In this document: positions 12,512 through 25,050 of the stretch, piece after piece | How positions within the stretch are numbered: position 1 is the stretch's first letter | Layout: the number at the start of each line of letters is the position of its first letter | Source of the DNA: Tamarix chinensis | Lineage: Eukaryota; Streptophyta; Magnoliopsida; Caryophyllales; Tamaricaceae | Reading direction: 5' to 3' | Assembly: GCA_030549775.1 (NCBI GenBank) | Contig: CM060180.1 | Location: 26,059,590-26,123,589 of the forward strand | Length of the DNA: 64,000 nucleotides | Translations under genes and position numbers: made by a program | The notes under the pieces: model-generated | What the model saw: only the letters and a program-made list of their open reading frames with translations | Databases searched by the model: none | Told to the model about the DNA's origin: nothing

Positions 12512-12984
12512 GCCCCGAAGGCTGCCTTAATCGGGTTTGGAATTTGGAGCTCAGAAACCAAACCGTGCACCGCCCCTTATTCATCCAGCCATTCCTCCGC
12601 CGTCAGCCGCCTTTGCCGCCCGTTCCGGCCACCAAAATTCTCCCTGCACTGCCCTCTACACAACCCAATCACCAGCCTTCCTTGCCGTGCCCCGCACAAG
12701 CCGCCCCGGCCGTGCGAAATTGCCTCCCCGAACAGCCCTATTCGACCCCCGCGCCACCTTCATGTCGCCGGTTGCTGCCGATACCGCCGCCTCTACCCCC
12801 CAAAACAACCAGGGGATCCTACCCTACCACCCCATACCTCCATTTTCCCCTACTTCCCTCCCCTCTAGCCTCCACATCCACCTCTCCAATTCTTGCTTCC
12901 TCCACCGTCGTCGCCGCCGCCGCCGGCACCACCACCCAGCTAGGTTGCCCCCAACTCCTTGAACCCTAAACCCTGAATAATAAA

Positions 12985-13207
12985 AGTGTTAATGATTTTT
13001 AATATTATTAACTATTATTATTAGTGTTATTATGATTATTATTAACATTACTATTATTATTATTGCTATTATTACTACCACTATTATTATTATTAGGTCC
13101 TAACATTTATCCCTAAGAACTTCTAATTAATGGTATTAATTAATACTAAAACCTTGTTGTGTTATTATTATTATATTTACTATTATTATTACTATTACTA
13201 TTACTAA

Positions 13208-13251
<44 letters not shown>

Positions 13252-13330
13252 GTATTAGTATTAGTATTAGTATTAGTATTATTATCATCATGTTTATTAC
13301 TCTAACTATGAATAACATCGTTATTATCTC

Positions 13331-13376
<46 letters not shown>

Positions 13377-13407
13377 TTAGTATTCTTACTATTATTAGTA
13401 TTATTAC

Positions 13408-13458
<51 letters not shown>

Positions 13459-13534
13459 CATTATCGTTATTATTATTATTATTATCATAGTTATGGTGGT
13501 TATTGTTACTATTATTATTGTTGTTCTTACTCTT

Positions 13535-13566
<32 letters not shown>

Positions 13567-13743
13567 CAAAATTATTATTATTATTATTATTATCGTTATA
13601 TTTACTATATTTATTACTTTAACTATTATTACCATCGTTATTATCCTTATTATTATTACTATTTAATATTATTATTTTTAGTATTCTTATTATTATTTGT
13701 ATTATTATTATTATTATTGTGATCATGGTTGTTGTTGTTGTTG

Positions 13744-13774
<31 letters not shown>

Positions 13775-13935
13775 CATTATTATTAGTATTACTAATACTA
13801 CTACAATTTCAATTATTATTATCATCATCATTATCATTATAACCACTCTTATTATTGTTATTAGTAGTATTCTTATTATTATTATTAGTATTCTTATTAT
13901 TATTATTAGTATCATTAATAATATTGTTATTAGTA
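12985..13935. repeat. (ATT)n microsatellite expansion in LTR A1
   Basis: Nearly 1 kb of ATT/TTA trinucleotides with interspersed GTT, ATC and ACT triplets. The same position in A3 (24745-25050) and A2 (22200-22760) has shorter tracts, so the tract is a resident feature of the family that varies in length. Poly-isoleucine and poly-leucine frames here are artefacts. Confidence 0.92.
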
Positions 13936-15284
13936 ATATTGAAACCCTTACTTTAATACTATGGATTTTACTAAGACTTACTTTGATTAGTGGTAATTCG
14001 TTTAACTATCTTGAGAATGATAATAACCCTACCTTTTATTTATAAACTACTATTATTAATATTAGCCTTAGTATTAGGCCATGATAGGGGTAATATAGGA
14101 AAATAATGGTAATTCTGGTAGAGGGTGATTGACCCATAGTATTTCCCTCTTATAGGTGAACCGAGTCAAAACCCCCAGGAGGCGTAGGAGCGTACTCCAA
14201 GCCTGGCACCGATTTAAGTAAGGACGTAACTAAGGCCGCCTGTGTGTTACGTGTTTTACTTGCCTTGGATGCCTTGTACGATTTATATGTTGTGTTCTAT
14301 ATGTTATCTGTTTTTATTGTGTAGCGCAGCTTGGAACCAAGGTATGTTCTCATGCTCTTGTCTGGTATGTGCTAATATGGATATGCTGCAAATATGATGT
14401 GATGTGATGTGACCCTTAGGACATGCATGCTAGGTTATTTGATGAGGTGTTGTGGTATGGGGGCATGAAAGAGAAAAATGAGAAATTAAGATAACCAAGG
14501 GGAAGTAAGTTGGCTAACGTAGGTAAGGATGACCTAGGTAATCTGTGATCCGTGAATGGATGAGTAAAAGGGGAATTAAATAAAATGGAAGAGTGGGAGA
14601 AACTAAGGTTAAATGGGAGGAACTAGGGTTTGCATGGAAATAATAGGGTTTGGCATGGTAGAGATCAAAGAGTTTGCATGGGGAGGTTAAGGTCCACACG
14701 GGGGCGAACCTTACGTATGGAAGGTTACTTTGGGACGTGGGGAAAACAATGGAAGGTTTGTTTAGGAGTCTGGAGGCTCGAGATGAAAAATAGTACGTAG
14801 GATAATATAAGGGTGCCTAGGGACCAACTAGGGTTTGGGGAGGAAACCCTAATTTGAGAAGGTGGAAAAATAAAAAGGAAATAATAAAAATAAACAAGGA
14901 GGAGCGAGGTATGAGGGGAGAGTTGAGTCTGAGGGTCATGACACGTGGGGCATTAAAATAGTGTGGGTTGTGGGAGGCAGAGAAGGAAATGCCACATAGG
15001 CCCAAATTAGGGTTTCTGGTGAAAACCCTAGGGTAAGGTGGTGAGTAGACCTTGGGGTATAAGGTGGTGGGCTCTGACCCACACACTTAGAAGTTGGGTT
15101 TCCGGTGTGAGAAAATGGGTTAAGGGAAGGATGTCGAGGCGAGTTAGGAGGTGCAGAAGTCTCAAGATATGGGATAGGCCCTCCTGGGAGGATAAGGGCA
15201 GATATACTTAGCCATGCATGTCAAGGGTGAAAATCTTTTGAATAAGATATGTTAAGACACTAATCACTTACAGAGAAAGATGTT

Positions 15285-15630
15285 GAGCCGGACCCAGACC
15301 GGTCCACCGACGAATAATAGTGGCTAGGGTCGGGGTGCCCTACATGCTCGGTCCACCGGCGAATAATAGTGGCAGGGTATGTTACCCTCGTGACTGTTCC
15401 ACCAGCTATAATAGTGGGGGATTCCGCGCTCAACAAACCAATCATAATAATCATAAGACATGGGAAAGATACGAATAATTACAGTGGAACACCTTGTGAG
15501 TCGGAGCCAGACTGGTCCACCGGCAAATAATAGTGGCAGGGTATGTTACCCTCGTGATCGGTCCACCGGCTTAAATAGTGGCAGGGCATGTACCCTCGTG
15601 ACCGTTCCACCAGCTATAATAGTGGGGTTC
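15285..15630 (+). repeat. Tandem array in LTR A1
   Basis: Units of about 45-60 bp contain GACCGGTCCACCGGC, AATAATAGTGG and GGTA/TTACCCTCGTGA. The core CCGGTCCACCGG is partly palindromic. The equivalents are 26640-26945 (A3) and 20860-21175 (A2, minus strand), with a diverged form at 59985-60380 (family B). Confidence 0.85.
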
Positions 15631-16205
15631 CCGCACTTACATGGATTGATAAAGACTGATGTGAATCGATTATAATTATTAGAGATCTATTGAATAAGTT
15701 ATCTGGTTCATGACCGGTACTGTTTATCTGTGTTATCGCATGTTGTCTACGTAATTATGCCATGTCTGCTATGACATGTGTCTTTGTGTATGTTAACCTT
15801 GGTGCATCTGTTACCTTACTTAGTACGTAGCGTACTGATCACCCGTTTCATGGGTGCTACTCATTCCCACGAGCAGAAGACCCGTCTGAGTTTGTGTAGG
15901 TGGGGGGCGATGTCTTCAATGCCTACGATGCTTATGAGGCATCGGGTCGGGCTGAGAGTTGAGCCTGGACCTAGCTTGGGGTCGGGAGTGATGTGGCCGG
16001 AGTTCATCCTCCATTTTGTTTCTCTGTATTATTGTATTTTTTTTATTCCGCTGTATTATGTCCTATGATATTTGGTACTTTAAAACTGTACTTTGGGTTG
16101 TACTCTTTTGACTTCCGCACTCTAATTCTGTATGACTTGTGTTTTGCTAATGACTAGTGTTTATTTAATGATTTGTACTTGACGATCAATCTTATTTAGA
16201 CTTAG

Positions 16206-16251
16206 CACTTAGTATCGGGTCGATAGGAGTGAACCGATCTGATACTAAGTG
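16206..16251 (+). other. Conserved hairpin near the 3' end of LTR A1
   Basis: The arms CACTTAGTATCGGGTCG and CGATCTGATACTAAGTG pair over 17 bp if G-U pairs are allowed, around a 12-base loop. The site is about 100 bp before the LTR end. Other copies keep the stem with different bases, for example GTAT/ATAC here against GTAC/GTAC in A3. Confidence 0.65.
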
Positions 16252-16672
16252 TGGCGGTAATGTCCCCGAGTTTACAGTTTTATCTTTCGCCTTCCACTAA
16301 AACCCTTTTAATTAAACGAAAAAATTCAGTCGTAAATTTGGGGGTGTTACAATTAGTTTGTAGAGGTGAATTAATTTGTAATAATTATTTTCTTGGGATA
16401 ACTATATTTTGGCAAATCATGGATCAAAAATAGATTTCTGCAAATCATTTGTCTAAAGAATATGACAAAGGAATTTATTTATTTTTCTTTTTATCAAGTT
16501 TGTAGTAGAATGTGCTCATAACCCTAGTAAAATAGTTTTTCCTTTGTTTGAATTGTATATTGAATGTGCCAATGCCAATGATTTGAGATATCATTTGTTT
16601 TTATATGGAATTGATACAAGTTATACTTATTGGATATGGCATGATGACATAGAGTCTAGATATGATAATGAG

Positions 16673-17234
16673 TAGGGATGGTAATAAGTTGGGTTAAACT
16701 AGACTCAGACCTGTACATGTTTATATTACCTAAACTCAAATCCGACCCATATCTGCCAAGTCTCAAAAGTTCAAACCAAAATCTAAATCCACCAAATCTA
16801 GTGGATAAATGGGTTTGGTTATTTTTGAAAAAAAAAATAATTAATAATCTATGTAAATACAAATATATTTATGTTTTATATAGCTTAATATGTATTAATT
16901 GTTAAAAAATCCTCCTAGTGAAAAAATAAACATTTTAAAATAGTTACGTTAACTTTTCAAATGGTGTTTTAATGCTTTAAATAAGATTACGACAATGACG
17001 ACAAACATAATATTAGTATATATTTATATATGTACACACTCTCTCTCTATCTCTCTAAATGGGTTTGGCGGGTTGGGTAAGGTTTGGATCTAGAACTACT
17101 AGACCAAGATCCAGACCCATTTAACTATATATGGACCTAGACCCATCGAGTCTACAAATCATAGACCTACACCCGTTAAAAAAGAGGTGAATCTAGTGGG
17201 TCTAGGTTGGGTATAGGATCCATTTACATCCCTA
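16673..17234. mobile_element. hAT-type non-autonomous element (562 bp)
   Basis: The ends are TAGGGATGGTAATAAGTTGGG and, inverted, TAGGGATGTAAATGGATCC. They are flanked by a perfect 8-bp duplication ATAATGAG (16665-16672 and 17235-17242). The body has GGGTTTGG/CCAGACCCA words and an AT-rich centre and no transposase. It sits in the TNP2 coding region of CACTA-1, which continues after the duplicate. Confidence 0.9.
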
Positions 17235-19657
17235 ATAATGAGGAAGGAAGGAGGGAAGTTAATGGATGATTTTACAACAATGAAGGTGATTAGTTAGAGG
17301 AGATGATTGAGAAGGTTGAGGAAAGTGTTAGAATTTTCCAAAAATGTTTGACAAGTTATATAATAACTCAAAAAACCTTTGTATGGTAATTGTACAAAAT
17401 TTACTAGACTATCAACTACTTTAAGGTTGTACATCTTAAAAGAATATAATACATGGAGTGATAAGAGTTTATATAATTATTGACACTTGTGAAATATATA
17501 CTTATATATGATAACATTCTACCCAATTATACTTATGAAGCAGAGAAGATCCTTTCATCTATGGATATGAGTAGTAAGAAGATACATGTATGGCCTAATA
17601 ATTGTATATTATTTCGCAATAAATATGCATATTTATAAATTTTTTCTAATCATGAATGCAAAACACTACGATACATGAAGAACAATGTGTTATCTAAGGT
17701 GTTATGGTATTTTCCTATAATACCAAGATTCAGACAGATGATTAATGATTTCCAAGATGCAAAGAACTTGAGATGACATTTCAATGAGAAGATAGATGAC
17801 GGGCTTCTGAGACATCTATCTAAATGTCCACAATTGATGATGATTAATAGCTTGTTTCTTGAATTTGACAAATAACCAAAAAACTTGTGTCTCCACTTTT
17901 TGTGGATAGTCTAAATCTGCACAATTAAGGCACATACATTATATGACTAGTGATTTTAGTTATATACAATCTACCACTATGGCTCTATATGAAATGCAAC
18001 TATATATTGTTGTCTTTACTCATTTCAGGAAAAAAACCAACCAACAAATGATATTGATGTTTATTTGGAAACTTTGATTGATGATTTAAAGTTTTTATGA
18101 GACACTAGTGTTGAAGTATTTGATGCATATGGTGAGAAAAACTTTACTTTGAGAGCAATGTTATTATGTACTATAAGTAATTTTTCACCACATGGTAGCT
18201 TATTAGGCTATAGTGTGAAAGGTCATTATGCATGCCCAATATGTGAGGAGAATGCTTCATTTATTTAGCTAACGCGTGGCCAGAAGATTGTTTTTCTGGG
18301 GCTTCATAGATTCTTATTGAAGAAACAACATTATAGCAAGAAAAGGAATGCTTTCAATGGATTTTCAAAAGAAGGGTATGCACCAATCCAGTTGATTGAT
18401 AGACAAGTATATTTGAAGATGAAACATCTGAAGGTGTAGTTTGGGAAGAAAAATAATGATAAGCCTCCATCAGTTGGGTGGAAGAAGATGTTTATATTCT
18501 TCAACCTTCCATATTGGAAATCTCTATATGTGAGGGATTCCCTCGATGTGATGTATATCAAGAAAAATATATGCGATAGCCTTATTTACACATTACTTAG
18601 TGTTCCATGAAAGACTAAAGATGGCATAAATGATTAGTTGAATATAATGCATGAACTAACACCATGAGACAATAGAAGAAGAACATATGTATCATATGCT
18701 TTCCATACTATCTCTAGAAAAGAGAAAATTACTTTTTATTAATTCTTTAATAGTGTCAAGGTTCTAGATTGGTATTTTTCAAATGTTAAAAGTATAGTGT
18801 TGATGAAAGAGTTGAAACTAATTAATGTGAAGTATCATGATTGTCATATCTTGATGCAACATTTGATGGAATTTTGCTGAAGCATGTTCGAATTTCTATC
18901 ACTAGTCTTTGTTAGTTCTTCACTGCACTCAACTCTAAAGCCATACACTCTGATAGTTTGGATGCCTTGCAAAGAGAGATTGTGATGAATTTGTCCCATT
19001 TTGAAATTTACTTTCCTCCCTCATTCTTTGACATTATAGTGCATCTAACCATTCACTTGGTTTATAAGGTAAAAATGTTATGACTTGTTCATGGGCATTG
19101 GATATACCCCTTTAAATGGTTTATAAAGTTGACAAAATGTTATGTGAAGAATCAATGTCAACTAAAATGATGCATAATTGACAGTTACCCGGTAGAAGAT
19201 GTAATTGAATTTTATACACATTACTTGTCCAATGTTGAAGCTATTGGTATTCCTATGTATCATCATGTAAAGAAAATTGAAGGGCATGGTATTAGGGGCA
19301 AACAATTTGGGCATATAGACCATGACTTAATCTGTAAAGCCTATCTCTATATACTATATAATAATAAGGATGCTCAACTATATGTTGAATAACATACGCT
19401 TTCATTGAGGATTGAAAATCCATCAAAGACTAAGAAATAGATGATTGATAAACATAATTATTCCTTTATACATTAGCTAAGAGATCGGATCACTCCGCTT
19501 GTCAAACATTCCCAGACATCGATTTTTGAAACCTCGCATTAGTTGTCTCAAAGGCCTTGGTATAAATTTTTCTCATATACCAGTTATGACATCAATGGAT
19601 ACACTTTTTACACAAAACAACATAATGAGAGGAGTACAATGCATGATGGTGGAGTGA

Positions 19658-20056
19658 TGTAACACCCCAAAATTTACTATTTCTTTTAAAATAAAACCTC
19701 TAAATTTAAAATCCGTAAATTCTGGGAATGTTACCGCCACACTTAGTACTAGACTTTCATCAACTTATAACAAGTGCTAAGGCTAAGAAAAGAGAATTTC
19801 ATCAACTTATAACAATACATAAACCAAGGTTCATAAATACGAAAATCAGAGTACACATGAATTATTACATAATTCGAAATATGAGAGAAGGTTCTTTAAA
19901 ATGGAAAGATGACTATGACATTAAAATTATTCCTAGGATTCAAACATAGCTAAAGGAGAAAAAGGGATAAAAATATCATTAAGGAAAACTCGGCCACGCC
20001 ACTCTAAATACTCGATCCAGCCCATGATCAACACTCGCCCCTGCCTGATGCCCCAA
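19658..20056 (-). repeat. Truncated 3' LTR of A2 (tandem copy)
   Basis: It closely matches 20129-20560, the end of the 5' LTR: the same AAAACCTCTAAATTTAAAA, GGTTCATAA.TAC, GATGACTATGACATTAAAATT and CTGCCTGATGCCCCAAGGAC blocks. The hairpin loop and right arm present in the other copy are deleted here near 19750. Confidence 0.85.
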
Positions 20057-20110
20057 GGACATCAATATCATCAAATTTATTTTCAAACACGAGCGTGGTC
20101 AACAAGACCA

Positions 20111-20128
20111 ACCGCTCTGATACTAACT
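20111..20128 (-). other. Primer-binding site of A2 (Met-tRNA type)
   Basis: On the minus strand the LTR is followed after two bases by TTAGTATCAGAGCGG, one base from the TGGTATCAGAGC complement of the plant initiator Met-tRNA 3' end used by many plant LTR elements. It fixes the LTR boundary at 20129 and the element's orientation. Confidence 0.75.
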
Positions 20129-20207
20129 TATAGCACCCCAAAATTTACTCTTTTTTAAACAAAACCTCTAAATTTAAAACCCGTAAATTCTGGGGATGCT
20201 ACCTCTA

Positions 20208-20253
20208 CACTTAGTACTAGACCGGTTCACTCCTACCGTTCTAGTACCAAGTG
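20208..20253 (-). other. Conserved LTR hairpin, copy in A2
   Basis: On the plus strand the arms CACTTAGTACTAGACCGG and CCGTTCTAGTACCAAGTG pair with few mismatches. It is the same element as 16206-16251 and 27480-27525, at the same distance from the LTR end. Confidence 0.6.
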
Positions 20254-20859
20254 CTAAGGCTAAGAAAAGAGAATTTCATCAACTCATAACAATACATAAA
20301 CCAAGGTTCATAATTACAAAAATCATAGTACGGATGAATTATTACATAATTTGAAATACGAGAGAAGTTTCTTTAAAATGGAAAGATGACTATGACATTA
20401 AAATTGTTCCTAGGATTCAAAACATAGCTAAAGGAGAAAAAGGAATAACAATATCATTAAGGAAAAATTGGCCACACCACTCTAAATACTCGATCCAGCC
20501 CATGATCAACACTCGCCCTTGCCTGATGCCCCAAGGACATCAATAGCATCAAAGAAGGCATCTCCTACCTGCAACACGCCATATGGGCCTCCTACTCGTG
20601 GGAATGAGCAACACCTATGAGAAGGGTGATTATTATGCTACGTACTGAGCAAGGTAACCGTGCACTAAGACCAACACACAAAATTCACATAAACCATGTA
20701 GAATAATAAAATAGCATAAATTTCAACATGATAACGTAAAGACATACGATCAATTAGGTAGAAAAATGCAAAGGTCCAATTATAATCCAGATTAATTACT
20801 TAATTAATCTGTTATCGGAATTATTTTCACACCATGATCTTTATTAAGTCCACACGAGT

Positions 20860-21175
20860 ATGGGAACCCCACTATTTTAGTCAGTGGATTGGTCTCTAGG
20901 GCACTTCGGCCCCTGGCCACTATTCTAGCTAGTGGATCAGTCACTTAGGGTAACATACCCTACCACTATATTATGTCGGTTGATCGGTCTGGCCCCTACT
21001 CACATGGTGTTCCACTGTAAGTAATTAGTGTCTTTCCCATATCTTAGCAAACTGTAGGGTTTGGTTTATTGAGCTTGGGATCCCCCACTATTATAGCCGA
21101 TGGATCGGTCTCCAAGATACCTTGGTATCTGGCCACTATTATGCCAGTGGATCGGTCTAGACCCGACTCAATACT
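20860..21175 (-). repeat. Tandem array in LTR A2
   Basis: Plus-strand units read CCACTATT.TAG.C.AGTGGAT and CGGTCT, the reverse of the A1/A3 array with more decay. Confidence 0.75.
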
Positions 21176-22199
21176 CTTTCACTGTACATGATTAATGTTT
21201 TAAGTGTCTTATTCAGAATTTTTCACCCTAGACATGCATGACTAACTTCCTCCACGCTTATCCCCCCCAAGGGACCTGTCTCACTCATAATCTCATAAAA
21301 CTCCTAACTTAGCCCATTATCCTTCCCTCTTTACCAGATTTACATTAGAGTCCATTTCCCCCACGTGTGGACCCAAGCCCATCACTTATTCACCACCTAC
21401 CCGTTCACTTCCTCACTAGCACACTTTACTTCACCAGACACACACACAGCCACATACACTCCAAAAACCATACCAAACCCTAACCACCACACAAAACCCT
21501 AGATCGGTCTACTATATGCCCTTATACTCTCCCATATACTATTTTTCATTCAACACATTCAAACGCCCAAACAACACTTTCATAACCTTCCTCACACCTC
21601 AAATTAACTATACATACGTAAAATTTACTCCCATATAAACTTTATATCCCCCATGCAACCCTTCGTACTATTTCATACAAAACCCTACACTCCTACGTGA
21701 AACCCTAGATTCCCCTATGCATGGTCATATATCACTTAGATCAACCCCACATCGTTTCACTCCATACCATCACATTACACAACCTAACATGCATGTCTTA
21801 TGGGTCATACCATATCACAATAAAAACACACCTCATCCCTCGCATTTCACAACATTTCATCACATATTCATGTCAACACATATATAATAAAAGGCATGTA
21901 AGCATACCATAATCCCACGTTGCTCCATACATAAAATAGTCAACATAATAGTTAACTAAAAGCACATGATACACAACACTACATTATACAAGGCATCCAA
22001 GCATCAAGGGCACATAAACATACATAAGGCCTTAGTTACACCCTTACCTAAAACGTCACCGGTCTTGGAGCGTGCTCCTACGCCTCTTTAGGGCTTTGAC
22101 TGGTCTCACCTATATAAGGGAAAAACTAGAATTAGATTCCCTCCTACCAAAATACTATTATTTACTAATTTATTCTAAGATTAGGTTTTTAAATAAAAT

Positions 22200-22484
22200 A
22201 ATACTATCCTAATAATGATGATAAGAAATAATACTAAAAATACTAATAATAATATTAATATGATTTAAAACGGATGATGAGATAAGGGCTTCCACCCTTC
22301 ACCAAAATAATGCTAATAATATCATTAGGACATTATTAATAGAAATAATAATAATAATAGTAATGAAATAATAATCAAAATTACAAATAATAATAATAAT
22401 AATAATAATAATGAAATGACTTAAATCGAAAGTAATATAAGGTAGGGTTTACGACCCTACTCCAAAATAGTAAAAGTACCATCA

Positions 22485-22542
<58 letters not shown>

Positions 22543-22580
22543 GAATAATAATAAGAATAATAATAATGATGATGATGATG

Positions 22581-22611
<31 letters not shown>

Positions 22612-22760
22612 TAACGGTAGTAGTATTCGCATTATATAATAAAGTAGGGCTTCAGCGCTCTAAATAAATAATAGTAATAATAAGAATAATACTACTACTA
22701 ATAATAATAATGATAATAAAACTTAAAATAATACTAATAATATTAATAATACGAAACTAA
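22200..22760. repeat. (AAT)n microsatellites in LTR A2
   Basis: ATA/AAT trinucleotide runs, densest at 22385-22415 and 22485-22620, the minus-strand counterpart of the A1 tract. Poly-leucine frames across it are artefacts. Confidence 0.9.
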
Positions 22761-24207
22761 TAATCTAAATAATTTATATAGTCTCTTGACCCTAATAAGA
22801 AATAATAACAGTAATATTGAACCTAATAATAATTGAATATTAGGTAAAAATTGAAATAAAATAAAACAAGCTTAAATAAATAGGGGAGAAGGGCTGAGAG
22901 AGTTCAGGGTTCCACCTTAGGCCGGCGAAGATAGGTGGCACCGGCGATGGTGCACAGCGGTGGTGGCGGTGGCCGGAAAAGAGGAAAGAAATGGAAAGAG
23001 TTGAGATTTGAGAAGAAGAGATGGAGAATAAGGGTGGAGGTTGAGGTATTGGTGGTATTCTAGACTAAGGGGAGTAAAGTGAGGATGGTGGCGCGGCAAA
23101 TGGCAGCGGTGCACGGCGGCAGTGGCGGCGGCCAAAATGAAGAGAAGAAGAAAAAGAGAGGAGGAGAAGGAGGAAGGGGAAAAGAAGGGTAGGGAGAGAT
23201 GGAGGAGGGTTGGTAGCTGTTTTTGGGTGGTGGAGGAGGCTGTGATAGAGGCAGATGTGGTGGTGGACAATGGTGCGAAGGGCAGTAGGTGTAAAAATTT
23301 GGTTGGTTGTGCAAGGGACTTTGTGTAATCCCTCAAAAATTTTAAAAGCCTATAATTTAATAAATTACTTTTATTAGGGATAATTTAACTCTTAAACTTA
23401 TTTAATTTAATTACGTTGAGGATTTTGCCTTTTAAATTTATTTAACTTAATTATTTTGTGGGTTTTAAGTATACCAAATTAGATGTGAGTGTTTAATAAA
23501 TTAAAATAAATAAATTGCTATTTTATCATACTCATTTTATTTAAATAAACCAGTATTTTTCTAAAATCTACCTTTTTAAACTAATATAATAAGATAAATT
23601 ACTAAAATTTTAATTATCTACCAAAAATACTATAACTCACCCCATAAGTCATTTTAATTATTTTCTTCCCTAATTATTTTCCTCAATCCCTTTTTCTCCC
23701 TTATTTTCCTTTTCTCTTTTTCTCCCCCCCTCCTTTCTCCCTTCTCTCCCCCATTTCCCCGACTGGGCTAGCCCACCGGCCCAGATCAGTTTTCTCCCCC
23801 GTCTCGCACGCTAGGCTGCCCCGCTGCTCCTTCGCCCGAACCGCCCGGCTGGTCGCCCTTCCTTTTTCTTTTCTCCCCTGGACCGACCGGTCCAGCCCCT
23901 TTCCCCTTTTCTTCTTCCCCGCGCCCCGCTGCAAATCACCGCCATCCTCTTCTGCGCCGACCAGCCTTCTGCGCCGCCTGCACACCTTCTCCCTCTCTTC
24001 TGCACTGCCCGTCTGTCCCTCCTCGACCGGCCGACCACCCCAACACCTCACACAGGCCTGCTCCCGCCCCCTTCCTTTTTCTCGACCGAACCACAGGTCT
24101 GCCATGGCAGACCCGCGTCGGCCTGCCACCGACGGCCGGCCTGCCAAATTCCCGCCTGCTCGTACCTTCCTCTGCCCCCTCTCTCAATCCTCCCTCATTT
24201 TCGAGCT

Positions 24208-24215
24208 TATAAATA
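24208..24215 (+). promoter_or_regulatory. Putative LTR TATA box (A3)
   Basis: TATAAATA within GAGCTTATAAATACCCCC, at the position matching A1 12504 and with the same C/T-rich upstream block. Confidence 0.6.
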
Positions 24216-24744
24216 CCCCCACGAGCCCAGCATTGGGCTCTTTTGAAACCCCAGCCCAGAAACCACCCTTGCGCCATCCCCGTTTCAGATAGCCACCCCG
24301 TCGCTGGCGCCCATCTCCGCCGCCCGATCCACCCAAGAAACTCTCCCTTGCATCACCCTCCACCAACCTAGGCCTCCCTCACCCCTCGGTTTGCTCTGCA
24401 AGAGCCAGCCCGGCCGTGCAAAGGGCTCTTCCCGATCAGCCTTGCTTCGAGCCTTACCGCCCTTCTCACCACCGCCCACCGCCGGTGCCACCACTTCCAG
24501 CACCCCCTCTGCCTTCTAAAACCACCAGGGGAGCTTCCTCTACCTCCCCATATCTTCTTTTTCCCCTTCCACCCTCTCCTCTTCCTTTCTCCTCCCTCCA
24601 CCACTTCTCCACCTCTCTTCTCCCCCATCACTGTCGCCGCCACCTGTGCCACCAGCACCCCTAGGTGGTTCTCTGAACTCCCTAGCCCCTAAACCCCCTT
24701 ATACTAATACTAATTATTTTAGTAGTACTATTAGTATTATGCTT

Positions 24745-24751
24745 AATGTTA

Positions 24752-24818
<67 letters not shown>

Positions 24819-24924
24819 CTATGCTATTTAACCCAACTTTAGAATATTTATAACTGTTATTATCATTATTAATGGCCTATAACTTTAATATCCCTATTTT
24901 AAGATCATTATCGTTATTATTGTT

Positions 24925-24972
<48 letters not shown>

Positions 24973-25050
24973 TATTATTATTATTATTGTTATTATTACT
25001 ATTATTGTTAGTATTATTACTGTTAGTAGTATTATTATAATACTAACCTT
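24745..25050. repeat. (ATT)n microsatellites in LTR A3
   Basis: Pure ATT runs at about 24749-24818 and 24925-24970, with mixed trinucleotides after. It is the same landmark as in A1 but shorter. Confidence 0.9.

Larger units (their letters stand above)
11676..16351 (+). mobile_element. Solo LTR A1, family A (4.68 kb)
   Basis: It starts TGGAATTCCCTCGAA (11676) and ends GGGGGTGTTACA (16351), with ATTAG on both sides (11671-11675 and 16352-16356). The layout matches copy A3 at 23324 along its length: AT-rich start, C/T-rich promoter block with TATAAATA, a (ATT)n tract, a purine-rich block with AGGGTTT words, a tandem array with CCGGTCCACCGGC and AATAATAGTGG, then the TAGTA hairpin and the end. 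No gag-pol is inside. Such very long LTRs with TGTAACACC-type ends and a Met-tRNA primer site (seen in copy A2) fit Ty3/gypsy elements of the Del/Tekay type; that assignment is an inference. Confidence 0.87.

Noticed and set aside
12063..12969. Long Arg/Gly- and Pro-rich open frames on both strands
   Set aside because: They lie in the C/T-rich promoter block of solo LTR A1, overlap in several frames on both strands, and have no domain. The same block in A3 gives different frames.
13136..14045. Poly-isoleucine and poly-leucine frames
   Set aside because: They are simple translations of the (ATT)n tract.
15285..15630. Regularly spaced repeats resembling a CRISPR array
   Set aside because: Spacers are themselves related, the organism is a plant, and the array recurs at the same place in several LTRs.
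23701..24664. Cluster of overlapping GC-rich frames
   Set aside because: They lie in the promoter block of solo LTR A3 and reflect biased composition.
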